A stretch of 64,000 nucleotides of DNA from Thermoplasmata archaeon (lineage in GTDB: Archaea > Thermoplasmatota > Thermoplasmata > Lutacidiplasmatales > UBA184), in the NCBI GenBank assembly GCA_030037875.1, contig JASHPV010000007.1, positions 1-64,000 on the forward strand, read 5' to 3'. Under the pieces are notes generated by a model. That model made no database searches. It worked only from the letters and a program-made list of their open reading frames with translations, and was not told where the DNA came from. Made by a program: the position numbers and the translations under genes. This document shows, piece by piece, positions 1 through 8,682 of the stretch; positions within the stretch are counted from its first letter, which is position 1, and each line of letters begins with the position of its first letter.

Positions 1-239
1 AGGAGCCAGCCGGGCTTCGCGAAGCCCTGCATGAAATCGTCGAGCTCCCGGTCGACCTCGGGATGGCTCGCGGCGTACCGCGAGAACTGTCCGAGGTCCA
101 TGTCGCGTTCCTGCGCCAGGGCCCGGAACCGGGCGCCGGCCGAGAGGAACTCGAGACCGAGTCGATCCGCCGTCGTGCGGGCGGCGGTGGTCTTGCCGCT
201 GCCCGGGGGCCCACCGATGACGACCAGGGGCGGGCTCAC
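1..239 (-). CDS. cmk: cytidylate kinase (archaeal type), partial
   Basis: CMP/dCMP kinase that makes (d)CDP from (d)CMP and ATP in the cytosol. The visible 79 codons start with GTG at 239 and run off the left edge, so the C-terminal half is missing. A P-loop, GGPPGSGKTT, lies at residues 9-18, followed by the archaeal Cmk-type segment FRALAQERDMDLGQFSRYA and a VDRELDD motif. Archaeal genomes commonly keep cmk near secY in the ribosomal block, which matches its place here. It starts 9 nt after the stop of the EMC3-like gene and is probably co-transcribed with it. Adenylate kinase is the nearest alternative, but the LAQERDMDL pattern favours Cmk. Confidence 0.85.
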   Translation of the reverse strand, partial: MSPPLVVIGGPPGSGKTTAARTTADRLGLEFLSAGARFRALAQERDMDLGQFSRYAASHPEVDRELDDFMQGFAKPGWL

Positions 240-248
240 GCCGGCGCC

Positions 249-1094
249 TCAGGTCGCGGCGGTCGGACCGGACGAAGGCGGCGGCCCCAGGGTCTTCCCG
301 TACTTCCGCAGCGAGTAATGCTTGAGGTACCGACGCAGGATGAGCGAGCTCGGGATCGTATAGAGCGAGAAGATCAGGAACCAGAGCGGAACGATCCACT
401 CCTTGTGGAGCAACGAGATCGAATTGCCTCCCAGGTTCACGACGTTCCCTAGCGGGTTGAAGCTGGTCGCACAGGCCCACGGTACCCCCGGGGACCCCCC
501 GGCGCCGCACGCCACGAAGAGCCCCACCCAGGTGTAGATCGCGATGACCAGGAACCAGGTGACGGCCATCCCCTTGAGCTGGTTGATCGACATCTCGCTG
601 GTGAGCTTGGTGAGCTCCTGCTGCTTCACCTTGAGCGCCTCGAGCTTGTCCTTCTTCCCGGATCGGAGCGCCGCCATCTGTTCCTTCCGGAACGCGGAGG
701 ACCACTTCTGCACCCGGGCCGCCTTCACCCAGTCCGTCGTGTAGTTGTACGCGACGGCGGTGAGCAGCATTTCGAGCACCGCGGCGAGGAACATCGTCAA
801 CAGGACGTAACGCCCGGCGAAGCCGATCAACGGCGAAAGGGCGTACCCGAACAGCAGGGCCACCTGATTCCGGGTGCTCTGGTCGAAGATCATCAGGATC
901 CCGAGCAGGAAGAGGAAGGTCAGGATCATCGTGCTCGGCTTGAACGACGGCGGCGGGGGCCGCGCCGGCTTGGCCGGCGCCTCCTCCGCGGCCTCGGCGG
1001 GCGATGGTTCTTCGGATTCCTCGCCCTGTTCGACCTCGTCCTGCATCTCGTCCGCTTCGGACCTTAGCGGGACGTCCATTCCGGGGTCAGGCAC
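249..1094 (-). CDS. EMC3/YidC-like membrane protein (DUF106 family)
   Basis: Membrane protein of 281 aa, member of the DUF106/EMC3 family, the archaeal counterpart of YidC/Oxa1 insertases that help place membrane proteins next to SecY. An acidic, proline-rich N-terminal tail (residues about 1-50) precedes hydrophobic segments near 54-72, 94-116, 175-197 and 233-257. A charged, coiled stretch at 125-170 lies between the second and third, as expected for the cytosolic hairpin of this family. The gene follows secY by 4 nt, the usual archaeal arrangement. A second ATG at residue 6 (position 1079) is an alternative start. Confidence 0.85.
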   Translation of the reverse strand: MPDPGMDVPLRSEADEMQDEVEQGEESEEPSPAEAAEEAPAKPARPPPPSFKPSTMILTFLFLLGILMIFDQSTRNQVALLFGYALSPLIGFAGRYVLLTMFLAAVLEMLLTAVAYNYTTDWVKAARVQKWSSAFRKEQMAALRSGKKDKLEALKVKQQELTKLTSEMSINQLKGMAVTWFLVIAIYTWVGLFVACGAGGSPGVPWACATSFNPLGNVVNLGGNSISLLHKEWIVPLWFLIFSLYTIPSSLILRRYLKHYSLRKYGKTLGPPPSSGPTAAT

Positions 1095-1098
1095 GGTC

Positions 1099-2871
1099 CT
1101 ACTCGCCCCCGATGAATCGCCGGAGGAGCGGGTTCATCTCCATGAGCTGCTCCCGGCCCATCGCCTCGTAGAAATTGATGATGATCCCCACGGTCAGCAG
1201 CACTCCGGTGCCGCTGGCATTTCCCAGGGTTCCTATCAGGTCTGCGCCCGCGGCGAGTCCGCCGACGGCCGCGCCGGAGATCACCGTGATGACGGGAATG
1301 TACCGCTCCAGGACCCGTCGAAGCACCCGGGGCTCTCTCCGGAAGCCGGGGATCTGCATGCCGCTCGCCTCGATCTGCCGGGCCACGGCCTCCGGTCCCA
1401 TGTTCGTGGTCTGGATCCAGAACTTGGCGAACAGGATCGAGCCCGTGACCATGACGCTGAAGTACACCACCACGTGGAGCAGGTCCTGCCACCACATGTG
1501 ACCCACGAGCAGCTGGCCGTACTCTTGCCCATTGAGCAGCGGGAGGAGCCAGCTCTCGAGGCCGTTGACCGACGAGAGATAGTAGGCACCTCCGGTAAGC
1601 GGGGTCGTCGTGCTGACGCCTAAACTGGAGGCCGCCGCCTGCGACGCGGGATACGACCCGATCCACCATTGATGGCCCAGCAGGGGGAAGTGGGAGAGGG
1701 TCGCGTTGCCCCACAGTAGGATCGAGAACATCGAGACGTTGGCGAGCAGCGCCGACATCAGGATGACGGGAATGTTGCTGGCGTAGATCAGCCGCAACGG
1801 GTACCGGCCCCGGGCGCCCCGCGCCTCCGCGTGGGACAGCGGCAGCTCGATCCGGGTCGACTCGGTCCACGCGACGAGGAAGAAGATAGCCCCGGTTCCC
1901 ACGAGCGCCACGATGGGATTCGGCGAGTGGAGGAGCACCTGCTCCCAGCCGCCGCCTGCCATCTGAGAGGCGTTCAGGTGGGTGAAGAACCAGATCGCCT
2001 TCGGGATCGTCCCGGAGGGAGGATTCGACTCCGAGATCGGCATCGAGGGAGTCGCCGGTAACCAGTTCAGGGTGCCTTGGATGATCTGCTGGGAGACGCC
2101 GGCCGCGATGAACAGGGAGATCCCGCTGCCGATCCCCCATTTACTCACCACCTCGTCCATCAGGAAGACCAGGTAGCTGCCGAAGACCAGCTGAGCGATG
2201 ATGATCAGCTCGGCGAGCAGCGGCCCGTTCCCGGCCGAGAAGGCGCCCAGCCCCGAGACGAGCGAGGAGGACGGCGTCAGGTAGCCGAACACCTGGGGGA
2301 TCGCCTCGACGAAGATCATCGCGACGACGATGACCTTCTGGGTCCCCTGGTAGATCGCCTTGTCATCGTCCTTCGTCAGGTCGAGTCCGATGATCTTCGC
2401 GCCGGTGAAGAGCTGCATGATGATCGACCCGGTCACGATCGGGCCGATGCCGAGGTGCATCAGCGTCCCCTGTTGTCCGGCGAGGATCGCCCGGTAGCTC
2501 GCGAACAGGTCGATGACGGTCGCCTGGTCCACGCCGAAGAGGAAGATGTTGGAGAGGACGAAATACATCAGCAGGACGGCGATGACCCAGAGCATCTTCG
2601 TCCGGAAGTGGACGTGGCCGACCGGCTGGGTGATGGCCGGCATCCGGCTGGTCACCGGTTTGAGACCGTACAGCTTCGATTTCGGGCCGGAGTAGGACAA
2701 TCCGAGCAGCAGAAGCAGGAAGATGAGCGTCAGCCCGATGAACGCAATAACAAAGGCGACGGTCGTGGGATGGGCCCCGTACCACAGGAGGAAGAGGATG
2801 ACCGCCTCGACGACGAAGAGCGGAATCGCCCAGCGCCAGTCGCGGGGGATGTCGGGGTCCGCCATCTCCAA
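1099..2871 (-). CDS. secY: preprotein translocase subunit SecY
   Basis: Central pore subunit of the Sec61/SecY channel (590 aa) with about ten membrane segments. The N-terminal part contains IPLFGVDQ-type family sequence, here FLFGVDQATVIDLFASY, then the TM2 plug region GIGPIVTGSIIMQL and later KWGIGSGISLFIAAGVSQQ. The TM8-10 cytosolic loop FAKFWIQTTNMGPE is also recognisable. It is longer than the usual 430-490 aa because of an external insertion around residues 270-330 and an extended loop before TM7. It lies last in the ribosomal protein run, 74 nt after L15, the largest gap in the block. Identification is secure. Confidence 0.96.
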   Translation of the reverse strand: MEMADPDIPRDWRWAIPLFVVEAVILFLLWYGAHPTTVAFVIAFIGLTLIFLLLLLGLSYSGPKSKLYGLKPVTSRMPAITQPVGHVHFRTKMLWVIAVLLMYFVLSNIFLFGVDQATVIDLFASYRAILAGQQGTLMHLGIGPIVTGSIIMQLFTGAKIIGLDLTKDDDKAIYQGTQKVIVVAMIFVEAIPQVFGYLTPSSSLVSGLGAFSAGNGPLLAELIIIAQLVFGSYLVFLMDEVVSKWGIGSGISLFIAAGVSQQIIQGTLNWLPATPSMPISESNPPSGTIPKAIWFFTHLNASQMAGGGWEQVLLHSPNPIVALVGTGAIFFLVAWTESTRIELPLSHAEARGARGRYPLRLIYASNIPVILMSALLANVSMFSILLWGNATLSHFPLLGHQWWIGSYPASQAAASSLGVSTTTPLTGGAYYLSSVNGLESWLLPLLNGQEYGQLLVGHMWWQDLLHVVVYFSVMVTGSILFAKFWIQTTNMGPEAVARQIEASGMQIPGFRREPRVLRRVLERYIPVITVISGAAVGGLAAGADLIGTLGNASGTGVLLTVGIIINFYEAMGREQLMEMNPLLRRFIGGE

Positions 2872-2945
2872 CTACCCGCTACGCGATTGCCACCCGCCGG
2901 GCAGATTATATAGGTTAACGACCGGCCGGACGCCGGCAGCGGCGG

Positions 2946-3377
2946 TCACGGGGCCGGGGCCGTAGGTGGCTCCTTCAGCACCTCGACCTTTTCGCGGGCG
3001 TGCTTGGTCGCGTGCGCCACGTACACGCTCCAGGTGTGGGCCGTGTCGCCCCCTCCCAGCAACCGGTCGATGCCCAGGGCGGAGAGGTTGGCGACCCACT
3101 TCTCGCCGTCCCGACGGAGCGCCTGCGCGGCGCTCAGGTAGGGGGCGATGCCGTCCAGCTGGCCCACGTTGATCGATTGATGCTTCGCGATGATCTCGCG
3201 GGGGCGCTTGAAACCGTGGCGACCGAAATGATCGGGCGCGTAGATGAGCATCGACTTGAACTTGTACTTGTGAAGGCCCGCGTTGCCGCGGCCGCCCTGC
3301 TTGCCCGCCCCCCGGCCGGCCTTGATCCCTCGGCCGTGGGTCCGAGAGCCGCGGAACTTTCGCGTACGAGAAACCAT
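2946..3377 (-). CDS. rpl15: 50S ribosomal protein L15 (uL15)
   Basis: Large-subunit ribosomal protein, 143 aa. The N-terminus is basic and glycine-rich (FRGSRTHGRGIKAGRGAGKQ), the typical rRNA-threading tail, followed by YAPDHFGRHGFKRP, which is diagnostic of archaeal/eukaryotic L15 (L27a type). It starts 8 nt downstream of the L30 stop and sits in the conserved S5-L30-L15-SecY order. Confidence 0.95.
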   Translation of the reverse strand: MVSRTRKFRGSRTHGRGIKAGRGAGKQGGRGNAGLHKYKFKSMLIYAPDHFGRHGFKRPREIIAKHQSINVGQLDGIAPYLSAAQALRRDGEKWVANLSALGIDRLLGGGDTAHTWSVYVAHATKHAREKVEVLKEPPTAPAP

Positions 3378-3385
3378 CGGCGCTC

Positions 3386-3832
3386 CTACATCATCCGCTG
3401 GACCAGGTCGTTGATGGCCCGTCCCCGGTAGCCCAGGGCGCCGCCGAGGGAGAACGGCTTCTTGGTCGATTTCCAGCCGCCCTTGGGCGGGGCGAGCCGG
3501 ACGAGCGGTTTGAGCGTCTTCACCCGGGCGAGCCCGCTCCCGAGCACCGAGGCGGCGAGCTCGGAGACCGGAGGTTCGCCGTGGCGAGCCGCCGAGAGCT
3601 TGGCGCCGGTTCGGGTCTGTCCGCGGGCTTTGAGCAAGGCCTGCACCGTCTCCGCCTCGGCCTCGCCCCAGGTCACGTACCCTTGGGTCGCCATCAGCAT
3701 CCCGCGGAACGAGGGTTCCTCGGGGATCACGGTCGCGTGATTGGCGCGGGTCAGATGGAGCTCGCGGAGCGTTTGCTGGATCTCCCGACGGGAGTGAATG
3801 CCTCCGCGAACGCGGACCACGATCCAGGCCAT
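3386..3832 (-). CDS. rpl30: 50S ribosomal protein L30 (uL30)
   Basis: Large-subunit protein L30, 148 aa in the long archaeal/eukaryotic (L7-like) form. I start it at the ATG at 3832 (MAWIVVRVRGGIHSRREI) because the reading frame upstream is only the antisense-free tail of S5 and shows no L30 homology. This leaves 4 nt between the S5 stop and the L30 start. The motif HLTRANHATVIPEEPSFRGM and the C-terminal GGWKSTKKPFSLGGALGYRG are typical. Identification is secure. Confidence 0.94.
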   Translation of the reverse strand: MAWIVVRVRGGIHSRREIQQTLRELHLTRANHATVIPEEPSFRGMLMATQGYVTWGEAEAETVQALLKARGQTRTGAKLSAARHGEPPVSELAASVLGSGLARVKTLKPLVRLAPPKGGWKSTKKPFSLGGALGYRGRAINDLVQRMM

Positions 3833-3836
3833 AGGC

Positions 3837-4685
3837 TCACCGCTGTCCGGGCCGCCGCCGGCCACCGGGTCCGCCGCGTCCTGGACCGCCTCGTCCGCCC
3901 CGGCCCCCGCGCCGGTCGGGCGGGGTCTCCTCCTTGGGGGGAAGGATCGAGGTGCCAACGGGACCCCGGACCATCTTGAGCCGGCCGGCGTCCTCGGGCG
4001 TCACTTTGAGGATCGACAGCTGGCGCAAAGCCTCGAAGGCCGCCTGCGCATAGTTCACCGTCGTCTTCGTATGGCCGGTCGCGAAGCCCCAGGCATCGGT
4101 GAGCCCGGCGAAGCGCAACACGGGCTTCACCACGTCTCCGACCGCCAGGCCAACGCCCTGGGGCGCGGGCTTGAACGTCGCGACGACCGAACCGGACCGA
4201 CCGTGGATCGTGAACGGGAACGAGTGGGGCCGGCCGCAGCCGCATTCCCAGCTGCCGTCGCCCCGGAGCACCTCCACCATGTGGAGCTTGGCCTTGTCGA
4301 TCGCGCGCCGGATCGTCGGCCCGACCTCCTTTCCCTTGGCTCGACCCAGACCAACGAACCCGTCGCCGTTTCCGACGACCACGGTGACGGCGAACTTGTA
4401 CCGGCGCCCGGAGTCCGTCATCCGCTGGACCATGTTGACATCCAGGACCTCGTCGTGGAGGCCCGGCAGGAGGGCATCGACGATGCCCGCTTCGCGGAGC
4501 GGTAGACCGCTGTGCAGCGCCGCCGACATCGACGTGATCTCGCCGGAATGGACCTTCCGTCCCAGCTCGGTCTTCGGAACCCAGGGAGGCGCCGGCGTGG
4601 GGCCGCTGGGGCCGAACCGGCCACCGGGGCCGGGACCGGGACCCGGAGGCGGGGCGGCGGATGAAGCGGCGTTCGCAGCGCTCAC
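3837..4685 (-). CDS. rps5: 30S ribosomal protein S5 (uS5)
   Basis: Small-subunit protein, 282 aa. The double-stranded RNA-binding S5 domain starts with the GEITSMSAALHSGLPLREAG region and continues with MTDSGRRYKFAVTVVVGNGD and VGLGRAKGKEVGPTIRRAID. Both ends are extended: a Pro/Gly/Ala-rich N-terminal tail of about 35 residues and a Gly/Arg-rich C-terminal tail (RRGGRGGRGG). The start overlaps the L18 stop by 4 nt, suggesting translational coupling. Low-complexity tails are frequent on ribosomal proteins in this window (also L32e and L24). Confidence 0.95.
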   Translation of the reverse strand: MSAANAASSAAPPPGPGPGPGGRFGPSGPTPAPPWVPKTELGRKVHSGEITSMSAALHSGLPLREAGIVDALLPGLHDEVLDVNMVQRMTDSGRRYKFAVTVVVGNGDGFVGLGRAKGKEVGPTIRRAIDKAKLHMVEVLRGDGSWECGCGRPHSFPFTIHGRSGSVVATFKPAPQGVGLAVGDVVKPVLRFAGLTDAWGFATGHTKTTVNYAQAAFEALRQLSILKVTPEDAGRLKMVRGPVGTSILPPKEETPPDRRGGRGGRGGPGRGGPGGRRRPGQR

Positions 4686-5209
4686 GGAGACTCCTTGGAG
4701 GGGGTCCGGGGCTGACCGAGGTCGGATTTGTAGGCTTCCACCGGTTTCGGCAACGGCTGGGGCAGGTGCTGCCCGTTCAACCGGTCGGCCGACGGCAATC
4801 CTTTCTGGCCGTGTGGAACGTCGAGGCCCGCGTCGAGCAGCCCCTTCAGCGCGCCCATCAGGCGACCGCCCGGGGTCGGGTGGCGAAGGCCGACATCCAG
4901 GACCGCCGACGTTGCGCCCGCCGCCTTCGCGCGGACCCCGGCGAGGTAGCCGGTAAGGTAGGCGGCGGGAGTCGTTCGAAGGTTCGAGCCCGGGAACCCG
5001 ACCGCTTCCAGCTCCGGGCTCTCGGCGGAGGCGAGCACGCGGTCGCCTCGCTCGTCGTAAGCGGTGACGGTGACGAGGATCCGGCGGTTGGTGACGCGGA
5101 CCACGGCTCGTGGCTCGCCGCCTCGCAACAATCGAAGGCGGATCCGGTAATCGGTCTTGCCTTCCCGCCGGCGGCGGAACGGAACGCGATAGCGAGGACC
5201 GCGGCTCAT
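4682..5209 (-). CDS. rpl18: 50S ribosomal protein L18 (uL18)
   Basis: 5S rRNA-binding large-subunit protein, 175 aa. The ATG at 5209 (MSRGPRYRVPFRRRREGKTD) overlaps the L19e stop in an ATGA arrangement, and the longer frame upstream has no L18 similarity. RNA-contacting sequences include RREGKTDYRIRLRLL and the GFPGSNLRTTPAAYLTGYLA core. The C-terminal extension DVPHGQKGLPSADRLNGQHL is archaeal in type. Confidence 0.95.
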   Translation of the reverse strand: MSRGPRYRVPFRRRREGKTDYRIRLRLLRGGEPRAVVRVTNRRILVTVTAYDERGDRVLASAESPELEAVGFPGSNLRTTPAAYLTGYLAGVRAKAAGATSAVLDVGLRHPTPGGRLMGALKGLLDAGLDVPHGQKGLPSADRLNGQHLPQPLPKPVEAYKSDLGQPRTPSKESP

Positions 5210-5670
5210 GCCTTCTTCTCCTCGAGGGCGTGACCGGCGAGGCGCAGGTTGAGCAGCAGGTGGGCCCGGCTCCGGAACATTCCGCCCTTGGCCTTCTGGT
5301 AGAACGAGCGGTACACGCTCGGCGGGATCTTCTTCTGGCCTCGCAGCTCGGCGAGCAGGCCGCGCTGGGCCCGAATGCGGCGCATCCACCGTTCCTTCTG
5401 GGAGACGCGGGAGGCGGGGGACCCGCGGCGCGAGCCGGGGCCCTGATGGCGGCCCTTCCGACGTTCCTCGGCGAGCCGCCGGGCCCGTCCCCGGGAGGTC
5501 GCCGCGATCGGTAGCCGCTGGATGACCCCGGCCTTGATCGCGCCGCGAATGTCCTTCCGGGTCACCGCGTCGGCGAGGTCCTCCTGCCGCGACGGGTCGA
5601 TCCAGACCCGGCCCTGGCCGCACTTCAGCAACGTGGCGGCCATCCGACGTTGATTGGAAAGGTCCGGCAT
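5206..5670 (-). CDS. rpl19e: 50S ribosomal protein L19e (eL19)
   Basis: Archaeal/eukaryotic-specific large-subunit protein, 154 aa. MPDLSNQRRMAATLLKCG and VWIDPSRQEDLADAVTRKDI match the family N-terminus. The central GRARRLAEERRKGRHQGPGS is the conserved basic helix, and KIPPSVYRSFYQKAKGGMF is the conserved C-terminal region. It is 4 nt downstream of L32e and overlaps L18. This protein alone rules out a bacterial origin for the operon. Confidence 0.96.
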   Translation of the reverse strand: MPDLSNQRRMAATLLKCGQGRVWIDPSRQEDLADAVTRKDIRGAIKAGVIQRLPIAATSRGRARRLAEERRKGRHQGPGSRRGSPASRVSQKERWMRRIRAQRGLLAELRGQKKIPPSVYRSFYQKAKGGMFRSRAHLLLNLRLAGHALEEKKA

Positions 5671-5674
5671 TGTC

Positions 5675-6292
5675 CTACGTCTCCCGGGCGTCCTTTGTGA
5701 TCGGGTTCAGGACGTGGATCCCGCGCTTGCGGGCCGCCTCTTCGAGGACAAGGCGCTTCTGGGTGCCCACCGTCCGAGCGATGATCGCCGCCTCGTGCGC
5801 TGGATCGATCCGGGCGATCTCGGGGACGGTCTCCACGAGGATAGGCCGGAAACCGGTCGGCGTGCGTCCCCGCACGAGTCGGGGCGAACGGAATCCGATG
5901 CTGACGACCGTCGGCCGGTAGCCGTAATGTCGACGCTGCTTGGACTGGAGTCCGCGAGGCTTCCGCCACGCGCCACCGCGACCGATCCGCCAGTACCGAT
6001 GGGCGGCTTGTCGAACGAACAGCGGACGGTGGGCGTCCTGGCCGCGCCGGTAGCTCAGCAACCGGGCGAGCTCGGGCGAAAGCTTCGGGCGTCGGGGAGG
6101 AGGGGTTTCTTTCGGGGCCTTCGCCTTCGGCTTGGGCGGTTCCTCCTTCGCGGCCGGGGCGGCGGCCTTCCGAGCCGGGCTGCGCGTCGCGCGGGGCTTC
6201 TTGGCCGCCGGGGGGCTCTCCACGGGAGGGGTCGCCGGCGCGGCCACCGGCTCTTCGGCGTCGCCGGACGCAGCGTCCTTCGGGTCCGTCAT
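5675..6292 (-). CDS. rpl32e: 50S ribosomal protein L32e (eL32)
   Basis: Archaeal/eukaryotic large-subunit protein, 205 aa. The conserved domain occupies the C-terminal two thirds (WRKPRGLQSKQRRHYGYRPT and IGFRSPRLVRGRTPTGF). About 70 N-terminal residues form an Ala/Pro/Lys-rich low-complexity tail that is not part of the usual domain. The ATG at 6292 overlaps the L6 stop by 4 nt. A longer frame upstream exists but reads through L6 without homology. Confidence 0.94.
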   Translation of the reverse strand: MTDPKDAASGDAEEPVAAPATPPVESPPAAKKPRATRSPARKAAAPAAKEEPPKPKAKAPKETPPPRRPKLSPELARLLSYRRGQDAHRPLFVRQAAHRYWRIGRGGAWRKPRGLQSKQRRHYGYRPTVVSIGFRSPRLVRGRTPTGFRPILVETVPEIARIDPAHEAAIIARTVGTQKRLVLEEAARKRGIHVLNPITKDARET

Positions 6293-6870
6293 GCGCCCTC
6301 CGCCGCCCGGGGCCGGGCCTTGTCGACGATGTAAATGCCGTCCTGGAAGACGCGCGGGTCGTAGTCCCGGATCTTCGTCGTGCGCTCGATGTTCGCCGCG
6401 CTCTGGCCCACTTGCTCGATGTCGGGGCCCGAAAGAACCACGAACTCGCCGTCCACCTTGGCCTCCACCCCTGGCAGGATCGAGGCTGTTCGGGGATACT
6501 TTTCGCCCAGGAAATTCTCGATCACGACAGAGCGGTCCTTGACGGCCACTTTCATGGGGAAGTGGGCCGCCACGACCTTCATCCGCGCCTCGAAGCCATG
6601 GGTCACTCCCTGGACCATGTTGGCCACGTGCCGTTCCCACGTGTTGACCAACGACCGGGCCCGTTTCCGCTCGGACGATACCCGGAGCGCGATCCGGACC
6701 GTAGGTCCTTCGACGGTGACCCGGAGGGCGCCGACGGGAAGCGTCCGCTGGACCTCCCCGTGGGGACCGTGGACGATGAGTCGGTCCCGGTCGAGCCGGG
6801 CCGTCACGCCTTTCGGCAGGTCGACCCGGACCTCACCGGGAAGGGGCGCGTTGGGGCGCTCAGAAGACAT
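6289..6870 (-). CDS. rpl6: 50S ribosomal protein L6 (uL6)
   Basis: Large-subunit protein of 193 aa with two L6 repeats. Family sequences are GVTHGFEARMKVVAAHFPMK, ENFLGEKYPRTASILPGVE and the C-terminal QSAANIERTTKIRDYDPRVF-QDGIYIVDK, where archaeal L6 ends. It overlaps the S8 stop by 11 nt and the L32e start by 4 nt. Confidence 0.96.
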   Translation of the reverse strand: MSSERPNAPLPGEVRVDLPKGVTARLDRDRLIVHGPHGEVQRTLPVGALRVTVEGPTVRIALRVSSERKRARSLVNTWERHVANMVQGVTHGFEARMKVVAAHFPMKVAVKDRSVVIENFLGEKYPRTASILPGVEAKVDGEFVVLSGPDIEQVGQSAANIERTTKIRDYDPRVFQDGIYIVDKARPRAAEGA

Positions 6871-7255
6871 ACGCGAGCAACCTCCCGCCGACCTTCTGCT
6901 CCCGGGCTTCCACCTGGGTGATCACGCCGTGGCTGGTCGAGAGCACGAGCCGGCCGAAGTCCTGGGCCGGAAGGTACCGGCTCTCGAACTTCTCGAGGTC
7001 GCGCACCCGGACCGCGAGACGGGGCTTGATGACGCCGCAGGAATTGATCCGCCGGGCCAGCTTGACCTCGTAGCTTCCGCCGCGGCCATTCTGCACGAAC
7101 GTGAAGCCGTCGATGTACTGAGTGGCCTGGAGGATACGGAGCACTTCGCCAACCAGCTTCGAGGCCGGGGCGAGCGTCACGGCCTGCTTGCCCTGGAGGT
7201 CGGCGTGCCGGAGCGCGACGAGCGCGTCGTTGAGTAGGTCCTGTTGCATGGTCAC
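6860..7255 (-). CDS. rps8: 30S ribosomal protein S8 (uS8)
   Basis: Small-subunit 16S rRNA-binding protein, 131 aa. The N-terminal MQQDLLNDALVALRHADLQG and the C-terminal LSTSHGVITQVEAREQKVGG-RLLAYVF match archaeal S8. The start is 4 nt after the S14 stop, and the stop lies within the L6 start region. Confidence 0.96.
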   Translation of the reverse strand: MTMQQDLLNDALVALRHADLQGKQAVTLAPASKLVGEVLRILQATQYIDGFTFVQNGRGGSYEVKLARRINSCGVIKPRLAVRVRDLEKFESRYLPAQDFGRLVLSTSHGVITQVEAREQKVGGRLLAYVF

Positions 7256-7259
7256 TCCC

Positions 7260-7406
7260 TCACTGGTACTTCCGGAACCCCAGGTCCATCGCCACCTCGC
7301 GGAAGCACTGGCGGCAGAGGTGGAGGCCGTACCGTCGGACGATCCCGCGCTTGCGGTCGCAGCGCAGGCATCCTTCCTTCCGTCCGAACATCTTCTTGGG
7401 CTTCAT
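7260..7406 (-). CDS. rps14: 30S ribosomal protein S14, zinc-binding type (uS14)
   Basis: Very short small-subunit protein, 48 aa. It carries the four-cysteine zinc motif CLRCDRKRG...HLCRQC and ends with FREVAMDLGFRKYQ, which is diagnostic of archaeal S14. It starts with the ATG at 7406, 2 nt after the L5 stop, and ends 4 nt before S8. It is easily missed because a longer, meaningless frame runs through it. Confidence 0.95.
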   Translation of the reverse strand: MKPKKMFGRKEGCLRCDRKRGIVRRYGLHLCRQCFREVAMDLGFRKYQ

Positions 7407-7408
7407 GG

Positions 7409-7969
7409 TCACTCCAGGAACGTCACCGCGAACCGGTCGACGAGGAACTGACGGGTCTCCTCCGGCGTCACGCGGACGTGCGGCGGCAACGAGGAGGGCT
7501 TGGTTCGCCGGTCCCGGACCCGCCAGCCGGCCCGGCCGACCTCGGCGGACACGTCCAGGCCGAAGATGCCGATGCCCGGGTCGTACTTCATTCCCGTAAA
7601 GTCGGTGTAATCGCGGATCCCGAACGAGAAGTTCCCGTCGGCGTCGATCGAGTCGGGGTCGATCTGGTTGTCCCGGGCCTCGAGGGCCCGGCGGAGGAAC
7701 TCGGTCGCGGCCTCGCGACGCAGGGTCACCTTCGTTCCGATCTCCTGCCCGACCCGGATGCCGAAGTCCCGGTTCGTCGCATGCGACCGGGTGGCCACGG
7801 GCTTCTGCTTCGTGAGCATCGTCAGGACCTTCTCCGCCTTCGCCCGGCGGTCGCCGGACTCTCCCACCCCCACGTTCACGACGATCTTCACCAGGCGGAG
7901 CTGGCGCCACCGGTTGCCGGCCGGCGCGGGCGCCGCGCGGGGAGGGACCTGGGTACTCGGCGCGCTCAT
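7409..7969 (-). CDS. rpl5: 50S ribosomal protein L5 (uL5)
   Basis: 5S rRNA-contacting protein, 186 aa. The core includes LVKIVVNVGVGESGDRRAKA, LTKQKPVATRSHATNRDFGI and the C-terminal FGIRDYTDFTGMKYDPGIGI. The last 40 residues (RRTKPSSLPPHVRVTPEETR) match archaeal L5. It overlaps the S4e stop by 4 nt. The first 20 residues are Pro/Ala-rich and possibly not translated if an internal start is used, but none is obvious. Confidence 0.95.
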   Translation of the reverse strand: MSAPSTQVPPRAAPAPAGNRWRQLRLVKIVVNVGVGESGDRRAKAEKVLTMLTKQKPVATRSHATNRDFGIRVGQEIGTKVTLRREAATEFLRRALEARDNQIDPDSIDADGNFSFGIRDYTDFTGMKYDPGIGIFGLDVSAEVGRAGWRVRDRRTKPSSLPPHVRVTPEETRQFLVDRFAVTFLE

Positions 7970-8682
7970 CGGTTCAACGCCTCCGGCAGGGTGATCTGGG
8001 GCGTCGTTTCGCCGACGACGAAGACGTACTGCTTGACGGTGGAGAATCCTTCCTTGAAATGGACCCGGTTCGGCTGTGGGGAGTTCAGGACCTCGACCTT
8101 CTCGATCCGGGCGAGCTCGCCGACGTGGGTCCCGCCCGCGACGTAGGCGAGATGGCCGGCCGCAAAGGGCAGCCGACCGAGGACCTTCTGGTCGGGCAGA
8201 TGGATCTTGAGAGAGTCGCCGACCTTCCAGTCCATTCCCTCGGGAATGCGGAGGTTGCGTCCGTCATGGAGCGTCACCTGGAGCTTGCCTCCGTGGACCG
8301 TGGTCTTGCGCTGGATCCGGCCGATCTTGACCGACGCCTCCTCGGGCGGGATCGGGTACAGGCGGAGCTTGCCCCGGCGGTCCTTGAACAGCCGGTAGTG
8401 GGCGTTGAGCGGTGCACCCAGCGTCAGCGTGTCCATGAGGCCGATGCCACGGGCCAGGTCTTTCACGACCTTCCCGTCGACATACGCGACCCCGCTCCGT
8501 ACTAGGATCCGGGCCTCGCGGGCGCTCCGGACGATGTGGAGCACGTCCCGCAAGACGAGCAGGAGGGGAATGGAGGCATCCTGGGGGTGAGGGCCGGGCG
8601 AGGGACGCAGAATCCACTTGGAACCCTTCCGGGGAACGGTCCAGTCCCGGGGGGCAGCTCCGCGCTTGAGCCGGCGCGTCAT
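7966..8682 (-). CDS. rps4e: 30S ribosomal protein S4e (eS4)
   Basis: Archaeal/eukaryotic small-subunit protein, 238 aa. The domain order is an S4-type RNA-binding region (EARILVRSGVAYVDGKVVKD), then a central domain, then a KOW-type segment near VGDSLKIHLPDQKVLG. The end, FVVGETTPQITLPEALNR, is close to the family C-terminus. I place the start at the ATG at 8682 (MTRRLKRGAAPRDWTVPRKG), overlapping the L24 stop by 4 nt. Confidence 0.95.
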   Translation of the reverse strand: MTRRLKRGAAPRDWTVPRKGSKWILRPSPGPHPQDASIPLLLVLRDVLHIVRSAREARILVRSGVAYVDGKVVKDLARGIGLMDTLTLGAPLNAHYRLFKDRRGKLRLYPIPPEEASVKIGRIQRKTTVHGGKLQVTLHDGRNLRIPEGMDWKVGDSLKIHLPDQKVLGRLPFAAGHLAYVAGGTHVGELARIEKVEVLNSPQPNRVHFKEGFSTVKQYVFVVGETTPQITLPEALNR